Below are positions 11,301 to 22,400 of a DNA stretch of 64,000 nucleotides, piece after piece (the stretch's first letter is position 1; the number at the start of each line of letters is the position of its first letter). The stretch is from Coleophoma eucalyptorum. Taxonomy: Eukaryota > Ascomycota > Leotiomycetes > Helotiales > Dermateaceae. The notes below the pieces were generated by a model that saw only the letters and a program-made list of their open reading frames with translations, was not told the origin of the DNA and did not search any database. A program made the translations under genes and the position numbers. Location of the stretch: contig JALRME010000011.1 in assembly GCA_026120035.1 (NCBI GenBank), positions 248,001 through 312,000 on the forward strand, given 5' to 3'.

Positions 11301-14300
11301 CTCTCCAAGCAGTTCAAGGCGAGCTAGAGCACCTCAGAGAGACCATGGCTACCTCATTGGTCCGCGGAGGAGGGTCAGACAAGGATGAAATACTTGATGC
11401 CTTGAGAGAAGGGCTGGACGATCTGCGAGTGAATATGGACCGACCTCGTGACAGCAATGAGAGCGTTCTTTCAGGCACCGGAGAAATTCTAGATGCCCTG
11501 CATGATGGGTTGGAGAACCTGCGGGCCGAGGTGGAGAAACTCGCTAGCAAGCCTGTCGAGCCTGTTGATATGACAGTAAACTACGAAATTCTGGATACTT
11601 TGAAGGCAGGGCTAGAAAGCGTGCGAGCAGAGATCGACAGCCTCAAAGAAAATGCGCACAATGACAGAGCTGTCGCTGCAATTACAGACGGTGCTGTTGT
11701 CGCTGCTAATGTAGCCACTGCTCCCGACAACTTGAAGCGTAATGACATTGAGAATCTTGAAGTCCTCATCACACAACTGCGGATCAAGGTTGAGGCCCTT
11801 GAGTCTATGCCACCACCTTCTCCGCCGCCACCACAGGCAGCACCCGGCACAGCCCTCAAAGAAGATCTTGCTGTAGTGGAAGAGATGATTCGCAATGTCC
11901 ACGAATCCGTCAACGGCATCAATAACACCGAGAGATCTGTCGACGAAGATGGAATCAAGAGAGAAGACGTTGAAGCCATTGAGACTCTTTTACGTAACAC
12001 GAAAGCCAAGATTGATGATATGGATCCAGAACAACTCGTCAAAAGGGAGCATCTAGACATCGTCGAGGCGCTTGTTCGAGAGACCCAAGACAATATTAAC
12101 GAATTCGCAAACAATATGGAAGACATCTCCAGGAAGGAGGACGTCAATATTGTCGAATCGCTAGTTAGGGACGTCATAACTGGTTTGGCCGAAATGAAAG
12201 AGAGAGCCATCAAAGAGTCAGAAGATTTAGAAAAGGTAACTAAAACCGATGTCGAAGCTGTGGAGGCGGTGTGCCTCGATGTCAAGGCTGCTATCGAGCA
12301 GATGGTACTCTCCGACATAGCCGGATTGGCAGCTAAAGAAGATGTCAAGAACCTGGGTGAGATGGTAAAGGAATTCAAAGATCGGATTGAGACACATGCG
12401 GACAGCAATGCCAAAGCTTTTGAGGAACGGCAGGCTGAGACTGTTGGTGTTGGCGAACGTGTCACCGAGATCAGGGATTTCCTTGATGAGTTCAGAGACG
12501 CCATGAAGGAACAACTTGATGCCGGCTACACCAGTGTGGAAGACGTGTCTAAATTCTTGGAATCTCTTGGGGAAACGATCAACAAGAATGCCACAGTCAC
12601 GGATGATTTGAAGGAGATTTCCGAACTGATGAAGGGCGAGTTTGAGAAGTCTAACGCAGGAGTCGTCGGTGCGAAGTTAGAGTCTGATGAAAAGTTCCAA
12701 CAAACTTGGGATAAGCTTGATAACAAGTTTGATGAGAAATTCAACGAATTGATTTCCAAGTACGACGATGCACAGATCACCGCCGATGCTAGGGCGAAAG
12801 AAGGCGAGGAGAAGAATGCTGAGACTCAGGAAGCACTCTTGGGCACAAAGGCTGTTGCGGAGGAGCTACGGTCACTCATTGACACCCTCGGAACAACTCT
12901 GACTGATTCAGTAGAGAAGATGGATGAAGCTGGCAAGACTGTCTTTAACAGAGTGGACGAGACATTCACAAGAGTCGAAGAGACGCACGCGGATGCTAAA
13001 GCAGAACACCAGCTTACCCGAGAGCAAGTTTTCAAGGCCATTGGGGCAATTGAAGGTGTGCAAGACAAGGTCGTGGAGTACCATCCTCAGATGCTTGATT
13101 CGATAAAAGAGATTCTTTTGATTGTCGGCCAACACTACGAGCACTCGAAGACTGCAAGCACCAATATTGAAACGAAAATAGCAGAGATTCCTCCACCACC
13201 TGCTCCGATAGAGATTCCTCTTCTGCCGCCGGTAGAAAAGTACGACGATGGCCAGGTGCATGAGAAGTTGGACAGGATGGTTGAAGATGGTGGCCAAGTA
13301 CATGAAAAGCTTAATAAACTTGTCGACCATGATGCACAGGTGCACGAGAAGCTAGACAAGCTAGCTGATCAGGATGGCCAGGTCCAGGAGAAATTGGAAA
13401 AGCTAGTGGACCACATGAACGATGCCGGGAAGTCCTTTGCACAACTCGACATGTTGGACAAGATCCACCAGCAAGTGATGCAGACCGCTGCTGAAGTCTC
13501 TGACTTTGTATCTGCTCAGACACAACGCATTTCCAATGATCACGAAGACAAGGAGAAGGCTGTCGAGGAGGCTACCATTGCTCTTGAAAAGCGCCTTGCT
13601 CAGAAAGAGCATGTTGAAGCCACTGTTGTTGGTCTCCGTGAGGAGGAAGAGCGTCTTAGAGAATCCATCTCCATCCTCAAGGCGGAGCAAGAAGACCTGG
13701 CGTATCAGAAGATGCGACTTTCTGCTGACGTCTCAAGTCTGGAGACTGCTCTGCACATTCGCCGAGAAGAACTTCACGCAATGGAGAGCCGGGCTGAAGG
13801 TCTCGAGAGACGCATTCTAGAAGGTGTTATTGATCACTCTCGAGCTCTCCTGATGTCCAAATCAACCAAAGGCAAGGATTTGATGAGTCGCAAGCGAGTG
13901 TCGACAGATTCACCAGACAGAACCAATTCTCGTGCCTCGAACACTACTCATAGCGCTGTCAACATGGCGATGAATGGAAACCGTTCTCAAGCTCGGCCAA
14001 GCTCGGCCTCACGCCGAATCCTGTCTCTTAGCCAGATCACCAATAATGTTCCTGTGGGTGGATTCAAACGCAGCCATAGTGTCAAGACTCCGAGTGGTGC
14101 TCTGAGAAAGTCAAGCTGGGGTGGCTCGATAAGCCAGAAGTATGGGGAGCTGAACAAGGAGAATTTAGCTTTGAAGGAGAGTGAGGAGGACCAAGAGAGC
14201 GAAGAACCAGAGGATGATGCTGAGACTATGCGGAGGAGCAGCCATGGAACCACTATCCTAACTGGTACAGGAGTCACGGATAGCACGATTGATGAGTCCA

Positions 14301-14422
14301 CGGAATGGACAGGAAGCGAGATTACAGGAAGTGAAATGACGGGTAGTGATTATGATAGCTCGGAAGCACCAACCGAGGTGGGTGGACATATTGTTCTCTA
14401 TGATGAAGGCGAAGTTGCTTAG
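8319..14422 (+). CDS. Giant repeat-containing coiled-coil protein, function unknown
   Basis: The exons are 8319-8416 and 8464-14422 (47-nt intron), giving 2018 residues. The start ATG at 8319 lies in a good context (GTCAACATG), and the junction restores a continuous frame (VPM|WDSS). The N-terminal 400 residues are Ser/Thr/Pro-rich with scattered helices. Residues about 608-872 hold some ten tandem units of 25-35 residues around the core LDAVKEGLxxFEF. Residues about 970-1310 continue with degenerate units of about 35-40 residues (ILDALREGL, then KREDVxxIExLLR). Residues about 1625-1692 hold four units of about 15-17 residues with the core QVHEKLDKLVD. A classical coiled coil follows (about 1725-1822), then a basic Ser-rich segment with HSVKTPSG and an acidic tail. 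It is probably a rod-like scaffold; SMC-like annotation would be misleading because there is no Walker ATPase motif. I cannot name a family. Confidence 0.85.
10186..10980 (+). repeat. In-frame tandem repeats, core LDAVKEGLxxFEF
   Basis: About ten coding repeats occur inside the giant gene. The period is variable at first and settles at 75-78 bp between about 10690 and 10870. The copies containing GTTATCGT at 10763 and 10841 are 78 bp apart and closely similar in DNA sequence. This suggests recent unit duplication by slippage or unequal crossing-over. Each unit would form an amphipathic helix followed by an acidic-aromatic-proline turn. Confidence 0.85.
13237..13425 (+). repeat. In-frame tandem repeats, core QVHEKLDKLVD
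   Basis: Four consecutive units of about 15-17 codons each carry Q-V-(H/Q)-E-K-L and end in an acidic D/H-rich linker. They lie in the giant coiled-coil gene just upstream of its C-terminal coiled coil. The unit sequence is unrelated to the FEF repeats upstream, so the protein combines repeat families of separate origin. Confidence 0.85.
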
Positions 14423-14633
14423 TGTTATGCGTGTACGAATTCATGTAAATAATCCTTTACGACGATAGGATGGATTGGAGTATTGATTTTCCAGAGCGCT
14501 TCTTAGCTTAATGAGTTTTTGAAAAGGATGAACAGCGGTTAGCGTATTAGTAGGAATAGTTTCAAAGTATGATGTTCTCTTCCATCAGTATAGTCGCCAG
14601 GAATTTCTCAATTTCTTCATCTACGCATAACTT

Positions 14634-15224
14634 CTACAAATTTTGAGAAGGGAACCATTCGTCAGGTTCGGAGTACTCCCAATCCGCTGGAAAGCTGATA
14701 GTCTCGAAACATGTCCCAGTTCTGTCAGGACCATCCTCAACAAAAAAAGCGAAATGATTCTTTCCCATCCAACTCCCACCCTGTGCAAACTTCCAACCTC
14801 GTTTTTCAAATTCCTTGACCCGTTCCTCGAAGGGGATGTCATTACAATCGTAAGCAATGTGATGGACACCCTCCCCGTGTGTATCGAGGAATTCTTGAAA
14901 GATATTGGCTCCCGAGATAGGTTGGATAACTTCATAGACCATGGGTGCCGCGTTACCGCCAGTGCCATGGCCATGGGTTGAGGAGCCACCATCCTTGTTG
15001 TCGCCCCCCACAGCGAACTCTGCAAAGCAGACTTTCATAGTGAATTCGCTGGATTGGCCGTGGTATGTTTGATTTGTGGTGTTGGATGGCGTGAAGGTAT
15101 ATACTCGCCAAGGGCCTATGCCCAATGCACTCAGCCCAGCAATGCTTCGCTTGTAGTCGTTTGTCACAACGCAAATCTCGATTGGGTTCCCGAGAAAAGG
15201 TTTGAGTGAGTTTGTGGTTGCCAT
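14634..15224 (-). CDS. VOC-superfamily (glyoxalase/bleomycin-resistance fold) protein
   Basis: From the ATG at 15224-15222 the protein has 196 residues. The first strand-helix-strand unit (PIEICVVTNDYKRSIAGL...GIGPW) and the second (GEGVHHIAYDCNDI...GGSWMGKNHFAFF) fit the paired beta-alpha-beta-beta-beta modules of the vicinal oxygen chelate fold. The second is close to methylmalonyl-CoA-epimerase-like Glyoxalase_4 proteins. Candidate metal ligands are the His pair in VHHIAY and a Glu near the C-terminus (CFETISF). The substrate is unknown. The frame is open upstream to an ATG at 15380, which would add 52 residues of no domain character; I prefer 15224 because the fold begins there. The gene is convergent with the giant coiled-coil gene, with ends 211 bp apart. 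Confidence 0.85.
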   Translation of the reverse strand: MATTNSLKPFLGNPIEICVVTNDYKRSIAGLSALGIGPWRVYTFTPSNTTNQTYHGQSSEFTMKVCFAEFAVGGDNKDGGSSTHGHGTGGNAAPMVYEVIQPISGANIFQEFLDTHGEGVHHIAYDCNDIPFEERVKEFEKRGWKFAQGGSWMGKNHFAFFVEDGPDRTGTCFETISFPADWEYSEPDEWFPSQNL

Positions 15225-15723
15225 GGTAGTAGATTGAGTGTTTTGAGGGCTTGGAAATAATGTTAAGCGACGAGAATTGGCAGCGTGGAGCATATCCAGC
15301 ATTGGGTTGACTCTTATAAGTACCTTAGTCTTCGCAATACTATCCGCAATGGACCATGCGATTAAACCCCCAAAAAACAAGGAATGGCTAGCACGGCCGT
15401 CATACTTTAGCCTTTCTTCAGACGATGTTATGTATGATTGGTGTTCCAGTTGGAGGCGGCGCCGGGGTCGTCATGTCGGTCGTCATATCGGTCGTCATAT
15501 TGGTCGTCATTTAAACGATGGTCGCTTGATTTGCAGCGCTTCTCGAGATGCGCCAATATTACTGTAAGTTCATGAGCCTTGCCTCAGCCAAAGCATCATT
15601 CCATTATACACTGATATTACATAGATAGCCATTATCTGATCTAGTCTGCTGATGCTTTGTAAGGATCTTTCCCAAATACTCAGCTATAGAAATGCAAGAC
15701 GCTTTAGAACATGCGGCTGATTG
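15225..15723. other. Intergenic 5' flank with a short tandem repeat
   Basis: This is the upstream flank of the VOC gene. It holds a four-copy 12-bp tandem repeat at 15466-15513 and otherwise nothing I can support. Confidence 0.4.
15466..15513 (+). repeat. 12-bp tandem repeat, four copies
   Basis: The units at 15466, 15478, 15490 and 15502 all begin GGTCGTCAT and differ only in the last three bases (GTC, ATC, ATT, TTA). The array lies about 240-290 bp upstream of the VOC gene start. It could be a minisatellite or a clustered protein-binding site (core GGTCGTCAT / ATGACGACC). Confidence 0.9.
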
Positions 15724-16140
15724 CTAGACCCTACTTGGTCGCTGTGATAATGTGATAGGGAGTTCGCTTTCTTTTCTTATTATCCTGTTTCTCAACAAGG
15801 TTCTATAGACGATTTTGTCGAAGTTCGATATGTAGTAGAAGTAGCTCCTGTGCCAAGGCCAGTTGTTCATGCCAACCACTTGTTGACAGTGACCGACCTC
15901 CTGAAGCTCGTCGAAATTCAAAGCGGCAAATTTCAAAGAACCGAAGCCAGAAGGCAAAGGAGCAAAGAATTGAAAAGTATTCTTGGCTGCCCTTTTTGCA
16001 GCTTTCTTAGTGTTCTCTTCCTTATTCTTCTGATCCTTTGGAGTTTGAGGAACAGAGGATCCTGCAGCCTTTTCAGAAGTGGATTGAACAAGCTTGTCGG
16101 GCGTGAACCCATTTAAACCACTACAGATAGTAGGCACCAT
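15724..16140 (-). CDS. Small hypothetical ORF, 138 residues
   Basis: This is an ATG-initiated open frame with a plausible composition: a Lys/Glu-rich helix (DQKNKEENTKKAAKRAAK) followed by an aromatic segment (FQFFAPLPSGFG) and a basic C-terminus. I recognise no family and see no splice signals that would extend it. It sits alone in a 1.75-kb gap, so it could be a lineage-specific gene or a chance frame. Confidence 0.3.
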   Translation of the reverse strand: MVPTICSGLNGFTPDKLVQSTSEKAAGSSVPQTPKDQKNKEENTKKAAKRAAKNTFQFFAPLPSGFGSLKFAALNFDELQEVGHCQQVVGMNNWPWHRSYFYYISNFDKIVYRTLLRNRIIRKESELPITLSQRPSRV

Positions 16141-16975
16141 AGATTGGATACTGAGTCAGCGAAACTGACTTCTCCAAGTCTTATGAAAGTCTCGAAAAGA
16201 AAGCGTCTTCAAAGGTTGTCAAAGTTAACTTAACGGCGATCGAGCCTAGAAGTATAGGGAAGGAACCTTCGACGTACATCGAAGAGAAGGGAAGGAGGGA
16301 GCCTTCAACTCGCATAAAAAGGACATTCGTTGGTTGGTGCTGCAAGGAGGGGGGGGGGGGAAGGTGGTGACGCAAATGACAGACTTCGCAAGGGAACAGA
16401 GAGGCAAAAGGGAAAAGTACAGATAAACTATTGAATGTGAGCATGATTCGAGGTTGACGAGTCCTAATATCCATTAGATACTTGAGTTTGTTAAGAGATG
16501 CTTAAATCCTGCGTGTCTGAATCCTGCCAGTGTGGAATTGAGTGTTCAACAAGTATCAGCATGGCACATGCATGTCAAACCATCGGGTGTGCGTGTAGAC
16601 AGACTCCTGAGGCTTCTGAGCATTACCTTGCAGTTTCTGCAGATATTACCAAGATATAACATTAGTTCTTCCACCAAGTTTAACGCTCAAGAAGGTGAGA
16701 AGTTGTGGACTCGCAGACCTCCATGTGATAACTTACAAGGTTGATATGATGATCTGATTGTTCTGTCACTGCTAAGGTTGCCACAACTATCAGTAACACT
16801 GGATCATGACAAACCCTACTCAGACTGCACTATAGAAAAGACTTCAAAACAAATTATGTGGTACTCCCTATAAAGAAGCTACTGTACAAGAAAAGAATAA
16901 GGACAACCTCTAGAACTCCATCATGCACATCCCGGCATAAGGCATGCTAGTCATACACAGTCGCTCAGATCGAAA
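16141..16975. other. Intergenic, nothing coding seen
   Basis: This includes a 12-base G homopolymer at 16349-16360 and otherwise ordinary non-coding sequence. The 3' UTR of the SAPS gene (ending 16976) should lie at the right edge. Confidence 0.4.
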
Positions 16976-19900
16976 TCAAGCCGTCGCCTTATCTGCCGCG
17001 TCAACGGTCTGCATCTCGTCGTGTTGAATCTCGACCAGCTCCTCGTCGCCCTCGACCTTGTTGTCCGTGACGCCGTTCTGGTCCTTATCGTCGCGCTCCA
17101 CATGGACGACCTCCTCGTCGTCGTCCTCGAGACTGGTCCTCCGCTTGGCTTCTGTGGTTGCACTCAAGCGTCTTGGCTTCTCCACCTCTTCATCACTGCT
17201 CACATCACTTAGAATCTGTACCCGCTCATTAGCGACCCGTTCATCAACAAAGTCGTCCAGATCTTCGTCATCAAAGTCTGCACCGTGTCCGACTCCACTG
17301 CTGCCGAATGGCCACATGCTAGGGAAGGAGGCCCGGAAATTCAACGCTGGAATACCCACATCTTGTTCAACCTCTGAAATTTTGGTGTTATCACTTTCCA
17401 AACCGGTGGCCGGTGGTAGAAAACCCTTGCCTTCTTGCTCGGCCTCCAAGTCCCCAATAGTGAAGTCACCTTCGTCTTCATCCTCATCCTCCTCATCATC
17501 TTCGTCGGTGGCGAAGGGATTGAGATTCTTCCTATGCTCGCTCTCTTCGCTGCTATTGGTTTCAGAGTTCTGCTTCGAGTGCAGCGCTAGTCGTGCGGCT
17601 AGTTGACGGCGAGCTCTAGAGGGAGGGATATTGAGGGGTGGAGGTGGAACACCAGGAGGCGGCGCTGATGGCGGTTCAAGATCTGAAGTGGTTGCTACAG
17701 TGGTTGAGGGTGTAGTAATGTAACGGGAAAACTGAGGAATCGTCAGCATGGCCTCACAACGACAGTCGATGGAGTAGGAATGCATTGAGCAATAAAGTCT
17801 AGAGATGTTCATTGAACTTCTCTACATACTGACAAGTATCGCCAAAATGCTTGTTGATTGAAACGCCCATGCGGATATAATACAGAATCAAGTAACTATT
17901 CCTTGACCCCACCCTCGGGAAACAAAGGAGTTTCTCGGTCAAGCTTTTCCAAGTACTCGTAATCGATATCTTCATCGTCGAAGGTATCGAGATTCGGGGC
18001 AGGGGGAACAGAATAAGTTTGACCCACTTCAGCCGCGCCACTGTGATTTCTTGATCCATCATCATCATTATCCTCATCCATTTCGTCGTCCTCTTCATCA
18101 CTCGAGCTTCCAAAACCGCTGAGAAGGGTTCCAGATGTGAGGGTGAAGCTACCGCCTGCGTTACCGTTACCATTGGCAAGGTCTATGCTATCCAGACCCG
18201 TCGTTCCATTTAGCCCAGCGTCTGCTAATGCTGAAGAGCCTCCATAGTTGCTTGCAGCGTTGACTGCATTCATAACGGCTTGTCGGGGACCAACAGACAT
18301 ATCTGGTCTGACACCACCAAGGATGGCGTTATCTCTCTCGCGCGTCTCAGCCAAGGTAACCTCAACGTAGGTGATCCACTCGCCATTCATGACCTTTTCC
18401 AGTACCGAATCTGATAGCAACTCGGGTGGATGTCTCTCGGTAAATTTGACGACCTCTTCAGCAATAAGGGTCAGGTGTCCCATGTATCCCAATCGCATCT
18501 TGCTCTTGGCCTGGGCCTCATCGCTCTTCTTCTGGCCATCGACAATGCGCATTGTGATGTTGCCGGTCTCGAAGAGATCGATTGCAAGAGTGCGGTTGAA
18601 CCCACGCTCCATGGGTCCATTGAAGACTTGCTGAACGACGTCATATACGACGTTGTGCAGGAAATTGTTCCAAGGAAAACGGAAGAAGAAATCCTTTAAA
18701 AAGTTAGTTACTGCAAATGAACATAGAGAACTATCTTACTAAAATGGTTGGGACAACTCTGTGCTCCACAAATTGCATCTTTAAGAAATCCCCAACGACT
18801 GGCAGTACTTCCCCAGAGTGTTCACTGGCCTCTGGATGCGTCATGATAACTGAGCTATCCCCAGCTTCACCCATGGTTGTGTCAAGAGTCTCTGCACTTG
18901 CATCGCCGCCAGCTGGAGCTGCTTCTGACTCCGTAGGCTCCGTAGGTTTCGCAAATAGTGGTGCTGGCTTGTCGTCTGGATGCGGTGACATGCCTTCCGG
19001 TTCTTGGATCTGTGGAAGCTCTGCAGTTTCAATTGCCTGTACTTTTTCCACCTCTGGTGCAGGCTCTGCAGCTTCTGGTTCTGGAGTCTGTTCAGAAGGA
19101 TTTTCTGTAGCCTCAGTCTCCTCAGTTTCATTGATCGCGGGCGGAGGACTTGTCATAGTTGTGTCATCCACTTCCATCGAACTGAGATCCCTGGCAAGAT
19201 CTTTGCTAGGAGACAGCGGCTCAACCGTCATTTCGGGCTCCAGCAGTTGAGGCGGCTCTACTTCTGGATCAGCGTCGAGTCTTGGCGAAGTCAAAGGTTC
19301 ATCTACGAAATCCTCGTCGTCTTTGTCCAGGAAAGAAAGCGGGGCGGGGGCTTTGACTGGAGCGAGAAGATCCTCTCCTGGGCCCTCCAACTTCTCATCG
19401 AAATCGTCTTTAGCATCATCCCCGAGATCGGCTGAATGGGTCACCTCCTCAAATCCATCATCATCTGAGGCATTCTGAACCTCAAGCTTCCGCGATCCGC
19501 TAGGAGAACTGTGACTTTGGAGTGAAGATTTCATGGTCAAATCATCGTCGACCATTATCGATTGATCGTGGGACACTCCAAGCTTTCCTTCAGCTCTCAA
19601 CCTCTCTCGTTCAGCATCGCGGGCTCTCACAAACTCTTCGCTTCCCACCTCGTTCAGAAGACCCATATTACTGCAGTGCAGAAGCTCGGCCATAAGCTCG
19701 CATGTTTTAAAGCGGTCAAATCCAAGAGGTTCAATCTTGCCTCCAAAAGCTGCATTCAACTCTTTCCTACGAATTGTAACTGGACCACCATCACTGCCTC
19801 CAATGGTATGGTTAGGGCTAAGAATAAGTTCCATGAAGTCAGGTACGTGTTGCGAAAACAGTCTCAGAAGCGTTCCAAGGTAGATTGGATCTCGACTCGA

Positions 19901-20931
19901 CGGGATCGAATTGGCCTCGGCACCAACGTCGGGGTCGTAATCCGAGTTGTTCTTGCGAATCACCTCGATGACGATTCCTACACCAACTGTCAAAGGATTA
20001 CCGCCCTTTAGCATATCGGCGATGAGCTTTTCGACGCATGGTTTTGATACCAATTGCCTTGTCAATTCATTCGGCCCAATACAAGACTGTTCGTTTTGTG
20101 ATGCATTTGCGGAGATTGTGATGATCGCCTTTAAGAAGTCTCCTGCAGACGTCTGGGTTGCCCACGAATGTTCTGAAGACAAGAATGAAAGGAGGATAGG
20201 CATCAGGTCTTGAGAATGAAGCCACTAGCAGTGTTAGTAGGAATTAAAACCGGAACTTCAGATCTTACGTCAACAATTCCTTGTCCTCCTTCGGCCTTTT
20301 CCAAACTGATAATCTTCAACAGAAGGTCCATGACCATTGGCGAGTCCACATGTTGAAGCATGTCTTTTACAGCTCCATCCAGAGATTTGAAAAGCTCCAG
20401 CATTTCCTCGGTCTTCTTGTCCAGCAATGCTTCATTGACCTTGGTGAAGTAACTTGCCTGGAGAGGGTCTAGTGGCGGAGGTAGCTTGAGGAAATCCCAA
20501 AACTTTCGCAGTAGCTCTTGGTTCTCCATCAAAGCTTCAGATATTGACCAATTGTCGGAGGACAGGACTTCAGCCGAAACGTATGCATATCTCGTTCGTT
20601 TCTTCTCCTTCTCATCCCCTTCATCTTCAGATTCTCTGGTGATTGAAAATGACCGTTCTTTTCCCTTGCCTTCCGATTCCTCCTCATTTTCTTCAGCGGC
20701 CTCGGGCGCTGGCGCTTCTGGGGCAGGATCTGCCTTTGGAGCGATAACATATTCTAATAATTTCTCTAATACCTTCTCCTCTCGTAGATACTCGATGAGT
20801 TTCGTGTTATGTTGCTTCAGCTCCTGGATCAGATCGCTCTCATCTAGCAATTCTTCAAGGGTGACATCTGGCTTGTCGAGTATCGTATCGATAGTGGAAA
20901 TGTTGGCGTAACCGCCAAATCGCCAGAACAT
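16976..20931 (-). CDS. SIT4 phosphatase-associated (SAPS) protein
   Basis: The exons on the minus strand are 20269-20931, 18740-20224, 17908-18693 and 16976-17731, giving about 1229 residues. The first two introns are clear: 44 nt and 46 nt, each with CTAAC. The N-terminus MFWRFGGYANISTIDTIL and the segment FFFRFPWNNFLHNVVYD are hallmarks of SAPS proteins (yeast SAP155/SAP190, S. pombe Ekc1), which bind PP2A/PP6-type catalytic subunits and regulate cell-cycle and TOR-linked signalling. The region after residue 450 is acidic and disordered. The last exon (NIPPSRARRQLAARLAL, then acidic runs) is assigned from composition and frame. Its junction is uncertain: either a 176-nt intron 17732-17907 with a weak GTCAAG donor, or two introns around a 20-nt exon at 17830-17849. 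Without splicing the protein would stop at 17896 (980 residues). Confidence 0.88.
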
Positions 20932-22400
20932 TTTGTCTGTTTATGTGACTGGCCTTGAATGCCACCGGTAATATGGTGGGCGATCAAGGAAAGGATTGTT
21001 TTGGCGAACGCAGGATATCCGAAGGTTGGGCATGCGAGTATATCGTGGATTTCGCTAGAAGCCGCAAGCAGATAAACGTCACTTGCCTACCAAACGCCTA
21101 TATTGATGCGAGTCGCGCTCCAAATTGATCTCTGATCGTATCGTGATTCGTAAGGAAGATGCTCTGCTCGTGAGGGTGTCTGCAGCCCTTGTCAGTAAGG
21201 GAATCAGCCTGTGTGGGTATTGGCAATGCAAGTTGTCGTCACACGTGAGAGCAAGGCTCAATCTGCGCGCAAGTCCGCTACACCGAGCGCTTTGGGGCAT
21301 AGGACAACATACAAAGAATGGGCTGAAGAGCAAAGGCACTGATCGGGGGCACCGGTTGAGATCGTGTGCCGGGAATTAAGGTAGAGCGACAGGATATAAT
21401 GAGGCTCTAAAGCGCGGGAGCTGGAGAACCACCGATGTTGTAATCCGACAAGGACTAAACACGCGCACACTGATGGGAAACCCGGGGTATCAAAAGAACA
21501 ACAAGAAAGGAATAGAAGTACAGCGTGCGTCTCTGGAGTAGGCGGAGGGATGAAGATCGAGTCCGCTGGTGAGATGGTGGTATGTACGTGGTGGAGGAGC
21601 AAAGCTCTGATATGGAGCCGGGTTTAGTCGAAATCTCTCCGGCCCCTGTCTTTGTCTTCACTTGAGGTGGTGGTGTAGGGTAAGCCGCGACTTGAAGCCC
21701 CTATTGTCCTGACTCGAAGCGGAGAAAAGGCGGCGGGCAAGGGCGAGGGTAAAAAGTAGGTTTGGATGGGATTGTGACAATTTCCATCACTAGGATATCT
21801 TTGTGAATGTGAATATGAAGACAATTGTCCAAATGCAAAATACAGAGCACAGGACGTCCATGTGCATAGATTGAACCCTCGCTGCCACGTCTTAACCCTT
21901 TCGAAACAATTCGACTGGAGGCTGCAATGACACGTGACACAGGCAAACCCCCTGTCGGTTCAGGTGATGACGGAAGACGCCTCGAGCTTTGATGCACAAC
22001 GCAGCCTTACACGGATCAGAAGACAGTCAGTCCTAGACAAAGTAATATCAGTGCTTTTTTACCTTCACCAGACCACCAGCCAGGTAGATTCTCAATCAGA
22101 GATCCACTGCCCCCGAAGATTACCTTTGACACCTCGTCCGACCACTTCCCCGCCACCACCCGCGCCATCCACGCCGTATGCAGCAGCAGGCTCGCAAGCC
22201 AAGAGCCCCTCACGAGTCAATAAACTCTCAGACAACGCGCTTGTACGTGTGCATGAAGGCAGCAGCCTGACGCTAAGACAACTACTGCTTGCTCAGGCAT
22301 CTATCGACATTTGATATATTCTCCAGCATTGAGGGTATTGCTCGTACTGCTGCGTCTGCGCATTCGATAGCCAATCTAGGAAACCCTCTTCACGATCAAG
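20932..22400. promoter_or_regulatory. Divergent promoter region of the SAPS and VPS60 genes
   Basis: This 1.47-kb interval lies between the divergent starts at 20931 (minus) and 22401 (plus). CACGTG E-boxes lie at 21242-21247 and 21931-21936; the second sits in the near-symmetrical context TGACACGTGACA. Several frames of 80-126 codons occur but overlap each other and have no family resemblance. The CT/C-rich stretch around 22110-22200 fits a fungal 5' UTR. Confidence 0.5.

Noticed and set aside
11581..12504. 307-codon open frame on the minus strand inside the giant coiled-coil gene
   Set aside because: It mirrors the Glu/Lys-rich codons of the plus strand, giving a Ser/Leu-rich translation of no family. 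Composition shadow.
14634..15380. Longer 248-residue version of the VOC protein
   Set aside because: The extra 52 N-terminal residues have no domain character, and a good ATG lies at 15224 just before the fold.
16349..16360. 12-base G homopolymer
   Set aside because: A simple homopolymer in non-coding DNA; the exact length may also be a sequencing artefact.
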